From CAYTUI01 sp964441335 (GTDB lineage: Bacteria > Patescibacteriota > Patescibacteriia > UBA1558 > 2-01-FULL-52-15): DNA of 11,043 bases. The notes below the pieces were generated by a model that saw nothing but the letters and a program-made list of their open reading frames with translations, searched no databases and had not been told where the DNA came from. A program made the translations under genes and the position numbers. Positions 5,977 through 11,043 of the stretch are shown here, piece after piece (within the stretch, counting starts at the first letter, position 1; each line of letters starts with the position of its first letter). The stretch is from NCBI GenBank assembly GCA_964441335.1, contig CAYTUI010000038.1, positions 1-11,043 of the forward strand, given 5' to 3'.

Positions 5977-6156
5977 TTATTGTCCTTGGAGTCTCCAAAT
6001 GCTGAAGACCAGCAGGCCAACCCCCAATATTCCAAAAGGAATTGATAGAACAGGGTAGTTGGCGAAGGAAAAATGATCGGCGAGATTAGTCAGCCCGAGA
6101 GCGGCTAGTACTCCGAAGGCAGCCCAGCTACGACTTCTATTCACTTCTCCGCTCAT
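5977..6156 (-). CDS. Mini membrane protein, 59 residues, two predicted membrane segments
   Basis: Start ATG with a textbook ribosome site (AAGGAGGAGAC directly before it). The protein begins MSGEVNRSRSWAAFGVLAAL and ends FSIWRLQGQ. Hydrophobic stretches at about 11-26 and 35-54 are separated by a short polar loop (DHFSFANY), so a helical hairpin in the membrane is predicted. No family recognised. It is the last of three tiny genes in a row, 36 nt after the preceding one and followed by a strong hairpin terminator, which makes a real transcription unit likely despite the small size. Function unknown. Confidence 0.72.
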   Translation of the reverse strand: MSGEVNRSRSWAAFGVLAALGLTNLADHFSFANYPVLSIPFGILGVGLLVFSIWRLQGQ

Positions 6157-6192
6157 GTCTCCTCCTTGGGGAAAAGTGGTTTTGGAAACATT

Positions 6193-6336
6193 CTAGAATG
6201 CCAGATGGTTGACACCGGGCGGTAGAAGTTTGACAATCAGAGCAATGAAAGCCGCTATTGCCAAACAGACTGCCGCAAATATACTGGTGGACTTTACGGT
6301 GAAAAGCCCATGGCTAGATTGCTTTTTTCGTTGCAC
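6193..6336 (-). CDS. Mini membrane protein, 47 residues, single predicted membrane segment
   Basis: GTG start preceded by AAGGAGAGGGG at good spacing. The protein begins MQRKKQSSHGLF, a basic cytoplasmic N-terminus, followed by a single hydrophobic helix at about 17-37 (STSIFAAVCLAIAAFIALIV) and a short tail LLPPGVNHLAF. The positive-inside rule predicts N-in topology. It lies 30 nt downstream of the 64-residue gene and 36 nt upstream of the 59-residue gene. No homology is recognised. The ribosome site and the company of two similar small genes are the main evidence; the frame alone would be too short to trust. Confidence 0.62.
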   Translation of the reverse strand: MQRKKQSSHGLFTVKSTSIFAAVCLAIAAFIALIVKLLPPGVNHLAF

Positions 6337-6366
6337 GTTTTTTCCCCTCTCCTTTTTGTGGAGATT

Positions 6367-6561
6367 TCAGTTACTCGGCGGTCTTGTTGACCTCTCAAGG
6401 TTCAGGCCTGTTAAGATGACTACAACAAACCCGAGCCAGTAGATGATAGCGGAGACAAAGATCAAGCCCTCCTTTTCTACCCAGTCGGATAGAAAGTTGG
6501 CACCGATGTAAAAAATCATACCGAACAAAACAATGCTCCAGCGATTTCTGTACCACGGCAT
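6367..6561 (-). CDS. Mini membrane protein, 64 residues, two predicted membrane segments
   Basis: The start is placed at the ATG at 6561, which follows AGGAAGGGGG by 7 nt; the longer frame to 6630 would overlap the end of clpP and has no ribosome site. The protein begins MPWYRNRWSIVLFGMIFYIG and has hydrophobic segments at about 8-26 and 33-52, with an acidic loop (SDWVEKEG) and a basic tail (LERSTRPPSN). No family recognised. It lies 49 nt after the clpP stop with no terminator between, so it could be read through from clpP. A small hairpin (CCTGCGG with CCGC-TA-CAGG) sits just before its ribosome site. Confidence 0.72.
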   Translation of the reverse strand: MPWYRNRWSIVLFGMIFYIGANFLSDWVEKEGLIFVSAIIYWLGFVVVILTGLNLERSTRPPSN

Positions 6562-6610
6562 TTTCAGGCCCCCTTCCTGTAGCGGTTTATCCGCAGGTTT
6601 GAAAGAACTT

Positions 6611-7186
6611 TTATTTGATAACTTTATCAATAATGCCGTATTGCAGAGCTTCTTCAGGAGTCATGTAGTAATCGCGGTCAGTATCTTTTTCAATTTTAGC
6701 CAATTTTTGTCCGGTGTGTAGCGCTAAAATATGATTCAAGCGGTCCTTAATTTTTAAAACTTGTTCAGCTTTAATTTTAATATCGCTGGCTTGACCTTCG
6801 GCGCCGCCCATTACTTGATGAATTAGAATTTCAGAATTTGGTAAAGCCAAACGTTTGCCTTTAGCTCCGCCGGCCAGTAACAGAGCACCCATGCTGGCGG
6901 CCAAACCAATGCCGATAGTGGAAACATCTGATTTGATATATTGCATAGTATCGTAAATAGCCAAGCCATCGGTTACTGAACCACCCGGAGTATTGATATA
7001 TAGTTTAATATCTTTGTGCTGGTCTTGGGAGTCTAAGAATAGCAATTGAGCCACAACGCTGTTAGCCACCATTTCGGTAATCGGTGTGCCCAAAAAAATA
7101 ATGCGTTCTTTTAACAGACGCGAATAAATATCGTAAGCGCGTTCGCCGTAACTGGTTTTTTCAATGACTGTTGGTATGAGATTCAT
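6611..7186 (-). CDS. clpP: ATP-dependent Clp protease proteolytic subunit
   Basis: A 191-residue serine protease that forms the tetradecameric barrel degrading proteins delivered by ClpX or ClpC. The catalytic triad is complete: Ser98 in GLAASMGALLL, His123 in ILIHQVMGG and Asp172 in DTDRDYYMTPEEA. The N-terminal IPTVIEKTSYGERAYDIYSRLL, the YINTPGGSVTDGLAIYDTM segment and the length are typical. No propeptide extension is evident. clpX and tig, frequent neighbours elsewhere, are absent here. There is no Shine-Dalgarno site; the ATG directly follows a period-8 repeat (CTACTAAT-like units on the coding strand). The three mini membrane-protein genes lie immediately downstream. Confidence 0.97.
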   Translation of the reverse strand: MNLIPTVIEKTSYGERAYDIYSRLLKERIIFLGTPITEMVANSVVAQLLFLDSQDQHKDIKLYINTPGGSVTDGLAIYDTMQYIKSDVSTIGIGLAASMGALLLAGGAKGKRLALPNSEILIHQVMGGAEGQASDIKIKAEQVLKIKDRLNHILALHTGQKLAKIEKDTDRDYYMTPEEALQYGIIDKVIK

Positions 7187-7226
7187 GGTGTTAGTTTAGT
7201 AGATTAGTAGCTTGGTAGATTGGTAG
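7187..7226. repeat. Period-8 array abutting the clpP start codon
   Basis: TTTAGTAG, ATTAGTAG, CTTGGTAG and ATTGGTAG are contiguous octamers (7195-7226), preceded by a degenerate GGTGTTAG that touches the clpP start codon. On the clpP coding strand each unit reads CTACYAAN, which vaguely resembles a -10 box. Confidence 0.75.
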
Positions 7227-7254
7227 ATGATGCGACTCGGGATTAGGCAAAAGG

Positions 7255-7350
7255 CTCTTCCGTTCTTCAGTTCTTTAGTCCTTCAGTTCTTCGGTCCCTC
7301 CGTTCATCGGTTCTTTAGTTCTTCGGTTCCTTAGTCCTTCGGTTCCTCCG
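7255..7350. repeat. Period-8 tandem array, twelve units (consensus TTCTTCGG)
   Basis: Twelve gapless octamers can be read, including TTCTTCAG, TTCTTTAG, TCCTTCAG, TTCTTCGG (three copies or near copies), TTCATCGG, TCCTTCGG and TTCCTCCG. Variation is concentrated at positions 2-3 and 6-7 of the unit. No stable stem is expected, because one strand is almost purely pyrimidine plus G. Confidence 0.88.
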
Positions 7351-7383
7351 TTTTAAAGTATCATAATTTATCAGAACGTCAAG

Positions 7384-7474
7384 CCAGCTCCACTTTTCAC
7401 AGAATAATGCCATTCATTTTTATTAGCCACCGTTATTATATAAGTTATTAGTAATTTTTTAAAAGTGGGGCTGG
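7384..7474. mobile_element. 91-bp MITE-like element with 14-bp TIRs and 6-bp target duplication
   Basis: The terminal inverted repeats CCAGCTCCACTTTT (7384-7397) and AAAAGTGGGGCTGG (7461-7474) match at 13 of 14 positions. The element is flanked immediately on both sides by the direct repeat GTCAAG (7378-7383 and 7475-7480). The interior is AT-rich and encodes nothing. The right copy of the duplication contains the nrnA stop codon. Confidence 0.72.
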
Positions 7475-7475
7475 G

Positions 7476-8450
7476 TCAAGCTATCTGCCAATGGCCGGAA
7501 CCATTCTCAACTATTTTTCCGGGTATGGTGAAACCGGAAGATTTTTGGTGTCCGCCGCCGCCAAACATAGCCGCCAGTTTTGCCAGGTTTGGTTTATCAT
7601 AAGGGGTCCGAAGTGACACTTTGAGTGAGTTCGCTTCAACTTCAGTTAAAATTAATATAGCATCGGCTTCATTAAGGCAGGCCAAGTAGTTAGCAAAGCC
7701 CCGCATGTCGTCTGGTTGCGCGCCACAGTTAGCGAAATCTTTGTTAGTTATATAGGTGCTGGCAAAACTATACTTGGGGTTCAGTTGTAAACGTTTTAAA
7801 GCCAGACCCCAAAGTTTTAATCTGGGCACATTTTGGTCCAGCATAGTCTTTTGAAAATTATAGTAGAGGTCAGCGCCGCTCTTGAGTAATTGACTGGCTA
7901 ATTTAATTGTCTCGGCTTTGGTAGCCGGGTTGGTTAAAAAAGAAGTGTCGGTCATAATCCCAACCAGCAGACAGTCGGCTATTCGGGGAGTGATATTGGC
8001 TTGCCAAATATTTAACAGATTAGCAACTATTTCGCAGGTGGAGCTGGCCTCGGTATTAACCAAGTTGATTGATCCATAATTGGCATTGGTAGGATGATGA
8101 TCAAGGTTAACTATTTTATAGTCGGAAGTTATTTGATGTTTTAATTGATCAGCGCCGGCTCGTTCAAGAGTACCACCGGTATCTACAATTATTACAACAT
8201 CAATCGGTTGTTTAAAAATTTCCGGATCATTAGTATATTGACCACTGCCGGGAATATGGCTTAGGTCATAGGGGATAGGGTCTTTACAAAAAGCCAGAAC
8301 TTTTTTTCCGCGTCCCTGCAAATAATTTAGTAGAGCAGTGCCACTGCCGATGGTATCGCCATCCGGTCGTTCGTGAGAAACAATTAAAATACAGCTGGCC
8401 GGGTCCAACAGTTCTTTTATCTCTTTGGCGATTGACTGATAATTATACAT
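7476..8450 (-). CDS. nrnA: DHH/DHHA1-family phosphoesterase (NrnA-like oligoribonuclease / pAp phosphatase)
   Basis: A 324-residue protein, the usual NrnA length. DHH-domain motifs are all present: SHERPDGD (His26, Asp30, Asp32), VDTGG (Asp90), the signature DHHPTN (117-122) and GIMTDTSF (Asp168). The DHHA1 domain carries the substrate-binding GGGGHQKSSGF at 297-307. Family members remove residues from 2-5-nt RNAs and dephosphorylate pAp; some act on cyclic dinucleotide products, so the exact substrate is open. infB-rbfA-nrnA is a common bacterial gene order, but here 407 bp separates rbfA from this gene and a promoter lies directly before it. The usual next gene, truB, is absent. The stop codon lies in the target duplication of a MITE-like insertion. 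Confidence 0.93.
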   Translation of the reverse strand: MYNYQSIAKEIKELLDPASCILIVSHERPDGDTIGSGTALLNYLQGRGKKVLAFCKDPIPYDLSHIPGSGQYTNDPEIFKQPIDVVIIVDTGGTLERAGADQLKHQITSDYKIVNLDHHPTNANYGSINLVNTEASSTCEIVANLLNIWQANITPRIADCLLVGIMTDTSFLTNPATKAETIKLASQLLKSGADLYYNFQKTMLDQNVPRLKLWGLALKRLQLNPKYSFASTYITNKDFANCGAQPDDMRGFANYLACLNEADAILILTEVEANSLKVSLRTPYDKPNLAKLAAMFGGGGHQKSSGFTIPGKIVENGSGHWQIA

Positions 8451-8458
8451 AACCGAGC

Positions 8459-8487
8459 AGTGTAGCGGGGATTGACTAGATAGTCAA
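8459..8487 (-). promoter_or_regulatory. Sigma-70 type promoter of nrnA (near-leaderless)
   Basis: On the - strand TTGACT (8487-8482) and TACACT (8464-8459) are separated by exactly 17 nt. The predicted start of transcription, about 7 nt after the -10 box, falls within a few bases of the ATG at 8450. No Shine-Dalgarno site is present, consistent with a leaderless message. Confidence 0.6.
8472..8487. promoter_or_regulatory. Palindromic operator candidate over the nrnA -35 box
   Basis: TTGACTAGATAGTCAA is a 16-bp inverted repeat with perfect 7-bp arms. It covers the -35 hexamer and part of the spacer, the position expected for a dimeric repressor site. Confidence 0.45.
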
Positions 8488-8670
8488 GTTTAAACCCTAA
8501 TACCCAAACTATATGAGATCACGTCCTCCGCAGTGCGTGGTCGCGGATCATAAACGTCTGATAATTCGCGAGGAGCAGAGTATATTTAGCATTCGTAAAG
8601 CGATAAGAAGTAGTAATCTAATTCTCAAAGAATAGTGCGACGAAGCGATCTCTCCTTTGTTTAAATATTC

Positions 8671-8792
8671 AAATCCTAAACCCTAAATCCTAAACAAATC
8701 ATAATATCTAATGTTTAAATATATAAAGTTTAAAACATTAGAATTTAAGATTTCAATATTGTTTAGTATTTAGGATTTAGAGCTTAGGGTTT
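8671..8792. repeat. Telomere-like heptamer array in inverted orientation
   Basis: The left arm carries TCCTAAA, CCCTAAA, TCCTAAA (8674-8694). The right arm carries TTTAGTA, TTTAGGA, TTTAGAG, CTTAGGG (8762-8789), which are complementary heptamers. Between them TCTAATGTTT (8707-8716) and AAACATTAGA (8733-8742) form a perfect 10-bp stem. The whole could fold into one imperfect hairpin of about 120 nt. Confidence 0.8.
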
Positions 8793-8857
8793 TATCTTGA
8801 GACCGCGTCGCAAGCTCGCGGATGTCTGCTAATGCACGCTCGTTTCTAGAAACTCTC

Positions 8858-9190
8858 CTAGGATTTTTCTCTAAGAGCTTCATCAATAGCCGCCAGTTTG
8901 ATATTAATTTCATCAAATTCCCAGTCAATGCGCGGCACGTATTTCATTTTCAATTTTTTATTGAGAACGCCTTGAATATGACCGGCGTTTTTTCGTAGAG
9001 CGCTTAAAGCAGTACCGGCTTTACTTTCGGGCAGAACACTGACAAAAACTTTGGCGTGCTTTAAATCAGCGGCGGCTTCGGTTTTGGAAATGGTAATCAA
9101 ACATCCCTGCGGCGGTTCAAAATCGCGCAACATAATGTTGTTAATCTCCTGCGTCATCAGTTGATTGATTTTCTCAATTCGTCTAGACAT
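8858..9190 (-). CDS. rbfA: 30S ribosome-binding factor A
   Basis: A 110-residue protein with a single KH-like domain, slightly shorter than the Escherichia coli protein (133), as usual where the C-terminal tail is missing. Visible signatures are MSRRIEKINQLMTQEINNIM at the start, LITISKTEAAADLKHAKVFVSV in the central strand-helix, and LKMKYVPRIDWEFDE near the end (family R-x-P-x-L/I-x-F). The ATG at 9190 is chosen because it overlaps the infB stop by 8 nt (AATGTCTAG), the classic coupled arrangement; a longer frame would run inside infB. It assists late 16S maturation and cold adaptation of the 30S subunit. Confidence 0.95.
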   Translation of the reverse strand: MSRRIEKINQLMTQEINNIMLRDFEPPQGCLITISKTEAAADLKHAKVFVSVLPESKAGTALSALRKNAGHIQGVLNKKLKMKYVPRIDWEFDEINIKLAAIDEALREKS

Positions 9191-11043
9191 TGGTTTTTTG
9201 AGTTTCCAGGAAGAATTCCAGCGTGTCGCCGACCACAATGACCGGCTCGCCGTCAAATTTCATACCAACCTGATTACCACTGACTACCTCGGTCATTTTT
9301 TCCTTATTGGCTTCCAGATCGGATAAGCGACCGAAGGTTATAACATTTTCACCGCGCATGACTTTAACAACCGCGGGATTGGTTACCTTTCCGTCAACCA
9401 CTTTACCGCCCAGAATGGTGGATTTACCGGATTGTTTAAAAATGGCCAGAACCTCTAACTTGCCGATATAAGTGCGAATAACATCAGGTTCTTGCATGCT
9501 CTTGAGTCGTCTTTCCATTTCTTCCAGCAGTTTGTAAATAATATCGTATTGCAATAGTTCAACTTTCTTCTCTTGAGCCATTGTTTCGGAGGCGCGGCTG
9601 GTCTTAATAGTAAAAGCGATCAGCACAGCGCCGGTAGACTCGGCCATTAAAATATCGTTTTCGGTGATAAAGCCCAGACCTTTTCTAATTATTTTAACTT
9701 TGGATTTGGGAGTGTTGAGCTTTAACAATGATTCTTCAATCGCCTCCAAAGAGCCTAAAACATCGGCGCGAATAATTAAATTCAGTGTCGGTATTTTTAT
9801 GTCCTCGTTTTCTTCGTTGTGGAGATTCTGGGTTGATTTGGGGGTGGTTCTTTTGGACGGCTGATTTTTTAAAGATTGTTTAAAAGCTTTGATGTCCAGA
9901 GTGACCTGCAACATGTCGCCGACTTGGGCAACGTTTTTAAGTCCCAGAATTTTAACCGGTGTGCCCGGAGTGGCGGTCAGTAAGTCCTCACCTTCCCAGG
10001 TTTTCATGGATTTGATTTTACCGGCTATTTGACCGACCGTTACCAAGTCATTTATTTTTAAAATTCCGGCTTGTATTAAGACAGTCGCCACCGGACCTTC
10101 ATTTTTATCCATGTGTGATTCAATAATTGTTCCGACAGCTTCGCCGCCTTCATCGGCCTGTAAGTTTTCCATATCAGCCACCAGCAAAATCATGTCTAAA
10201 ACATCTTCAATGCCTTGACCTTTTTTGGCCGAGATGGGAACGCAAATAGTTTTACCGCCCCAATCTTCCGGTTGGAGATTAATTTCGGCCAACTGTTTTT
10301 TAACCCTTTCTATATCAGCGCCTTCTATATCCATTTTATTAATAGCCACGATAAAAGGCAGTTTTTCTTTTTGAATAATGGCGATGCTCTCTAAAGTTTG
10401 CGGTTGCAATCCGTCATCAGCCGCCACAACCAAGATGGCCACATCAGCGACCTGCCCGCCGCGGGAGCGCATGGCTTTAAATGCTTCATGTCCGGGAGTA
10501 TCCAGAAAAGTGACAATTCTATCTTTACCGTCTTTGGTAACTTTGGTTTGGTAAGCGCCAATGTGTTGGGTAATACCACCAGCCTCGTCATCAATGATAT
10601 TGGTTTTTCTGATAGCGTCCAGTAATTTAGTTTTACCGTGGTCAACATGACCCATCACAACTACCACCGGCGGACGGACGGAGTTTTTTTGACGATCGGC
10701 TAAAACATTCTGTAATTTTTCTTTTTGACTAAGTTCATGAGATTCTTCCAAGTCCTGCTCACGGTTAACCTTAAAGCCCAGATCCTCGGCAATAATTGTG
10801 GCAGTTTCAAAATCCAGCCGCTCATTAAGACTGGCCATAATACCATTTTTCATCACCTCGCCCATGACCTTAGCTAAAGACAGACCCATTTTTTCCGCCA
10901 GCTCTTTAATAACTACTGAAGAGCCAATGGTAATTTCCTTGTTTTTTTCATTCCCTTCTACCTTACCTCTAACCTCGGTTATTTGCTGATAGCTCCTATT
11001 GATAGCCTCCAGTTTCTGCTGTCTTTTCCAGGCGGCAATGATC
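9183..11043 (-). CDS. infB: Translation initiation factor IF-2 (5' end outside window)
   Basis: The frame is open from the stop at 9183 to the right edge, so 619 residues are visible and the true start lies outside; an internal Met at 10889 is not the start, because IF2_N sequence (ITIGSSVVIKELAEKMGLSL) continues upstream of it. Numbering from the edge: N-terminal helix and linker 1-35, IF2_N about 36-90, then the GTPase with G1 GHVDHGKT (131-138), GITQHIGAYQ (156-165), G3 DTPGHE (181-186), G4 NKMD (235-238) and G5 SAK (271-273), followed by domains II-IV. It places initiator tRNA on the 30S subunit and promotes subunit joining. It is translationally coupled to rbfA. Confidence 0.98.
   Translation of the reverse strand, partial: IIAAWKRQQKLEAINRSYQQITEVRGKVEGNEKNKEITIGSSVVIKELAEKMGLSLAKVMGEVMKNGIMASLNERLDFETATIIAEDLGFKVNREQDLEESHELSQKEKLQNVLADRQKNSVRPPVVVVMGHVDHGKTKLLDAIRKTNIIDDEAGGITQHIGAYQTKVTKDGKDRIVTFLDTPGHEAFKAMRSRGGQVADVAILVVAADDGLQPQTLESIAIIQKEKLPFIVAINKMDIEGADIERVKKQLAEINLQPEDWGGKTICVPISAKKGQGIEDVLDMILLVADMENLQADEGGEAVGTIIESHMDKNEGPVATVLIQAGILKINDLVTVGQIAGKIKSMKTWEGEDLLTATPGTPVKILGLKNVAQVGDMLQVTLDIKAFKQSLKNQPSKRTTPKSTQNLHNEENEDIKIPTLNLIIRADVLGSLEAIEESLLKLNTPKSKVKIIRKGLGFITENDILMAESTGAVLIAFTIKTSRASETMAQEKKVELLQYDIIYKLLEEMERRLKSMQEPDVIRTYIGKLEVLAIFKQSGKSTILGGKVVDGKVTNPAVVKVMRGENVITFGRLSDLEANKEKMTEVVSGNQVGMKFDGEPVIVVGDTLEFFLETQKTNV

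Larger units (their letters stand above)
8451..8857. other. 407-bp gene-free block between rbfA and nrnA
   Basis: No supported gene. It holds the nrnA promoter and palindrome, a pair of imperfect direct repeats (TCGCGGAT then GTCTGATAAT at 8541-8565; TCGCGGAT then GTCTGCTAAT at 8816-8833), a long inverted array at 8671-8792, the hairpin CCGCG/CGCGG (8803-8821) and the palindrome GTTTCTAGAAAC near the rbfA stop. No hairpin plus T-tract terminator for infB-rbfA is obvious. Confidence 0.7.

Noticed and set aside
6209..6442. A 77-codon + strand frame across the mini-gene region
   Set aside because: It is antisense to two - strand genes that have strong ribosome sites, has none of its own, and has a non-protein-like composition.
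6367..6630. Longer 87-residue version of the first mini membrane protein
   Set aside because: The extension overlaps the clpP 3' end and lacks a ribosome site; the ATG at 6561 has one.
8674..8694. CCCTAAA heptamers as true telomeric sequence or eukaryotic contamination
   Set aside because: Only three or four degenerate units per arm, in opposite orientations, and embedded between bacterial operon genes.
8858..9256. Longer N-terminus for RbfA
   Set aside because: The extra 22 residues are an out-of-frame reading of the infB end; the family starts at MSRRIEKINQ.
9183..10889. Treating infB as complete with a start at 10889
   Set aside because: The same frame continues without a stop to the window edge and encodes more of the IF2_N domain and its preceding helix.

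Overview
The window reads as a piece of a Candidate Phyla Radiation (Patescibacteria) chromosome with moderate GC. That placement is inferred from three things: a set of compact housekeeping genes (infB, rbfA, a DHH oligoribonuclease, clpP, rny, a YmdB-type phosphodiesterase and an HU protein with the CPR-like FGTFSARDRSARMGVDPQ arm), several small orphan proteins, and intergenic DNA full of hairpins and short-period repeats. No rRNA, tRNA or CRISPR array was seen. The exact phylum-level lineage cannot be fixed by eye.

Layout. The left edge (1-41) appears to be the last codons of an insertion-sequence transposase, followed by about 480 bp without a convincing gene but with several hairpins. 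On the + strand come two tandem paralogous winged-helix-like small proteins (525-1047), each with a strong Shine-Dalgarno site and sharing one terminator, then a membrane-anchored C39-like cysteine peptidase (1122-1907). A bidirectional terminator near 2085 separates these from everything to the right, which is all on the - strand. Reading leftward, the - strand units are: infB (5' end outside the window)-rbfA; a DHH phosphoesterase (nrnA-like) with its own promoter; clpP followed by three tiny membrane-protein genes; an orphan lipoprotein behind a leader containing an intrinsic terminator; and rny-ymdB-HU.

Functional picture. infB and rbfA serve translation initiation and 30S maturation. nrnA-like, rny and the YmdB-like enzyme together suggest RNA decay and nucleotide-signal turnover (RNase Y at the membrane, short oligoribonucleotide or pAp clean-up, and a cyclic-nucleotide phosphodiesterase adjacent to rny). 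ClpP is the proteolytic core. The accessory genes (the tandem winged-helix pair, the three mini membrane proteins and the lipoprotein) mostly have strong Shine-Dalgarno sites and a slightly more GC-rich appearance, whereas most housekeeping genes and the C39 peptidase lack good Shine-Dalgarno sites.

The most distinctive content is non-coding. There is a 91-bp MITE-like element with 14-bp terminal inverted repeats and a perfect 6-bp target duplication that overlaps the nrnA stop codon. There are several degenerate 7- or 8-bp-period arrays, one of which encodes the C-terminal tail of HU and another of which abuts the clpP start codon. There is a telomere-like (CCCTAAA) inverted array between rbfA and nrnA, and a terminator-containing leader in front of the lipoprotein with competing pairings.
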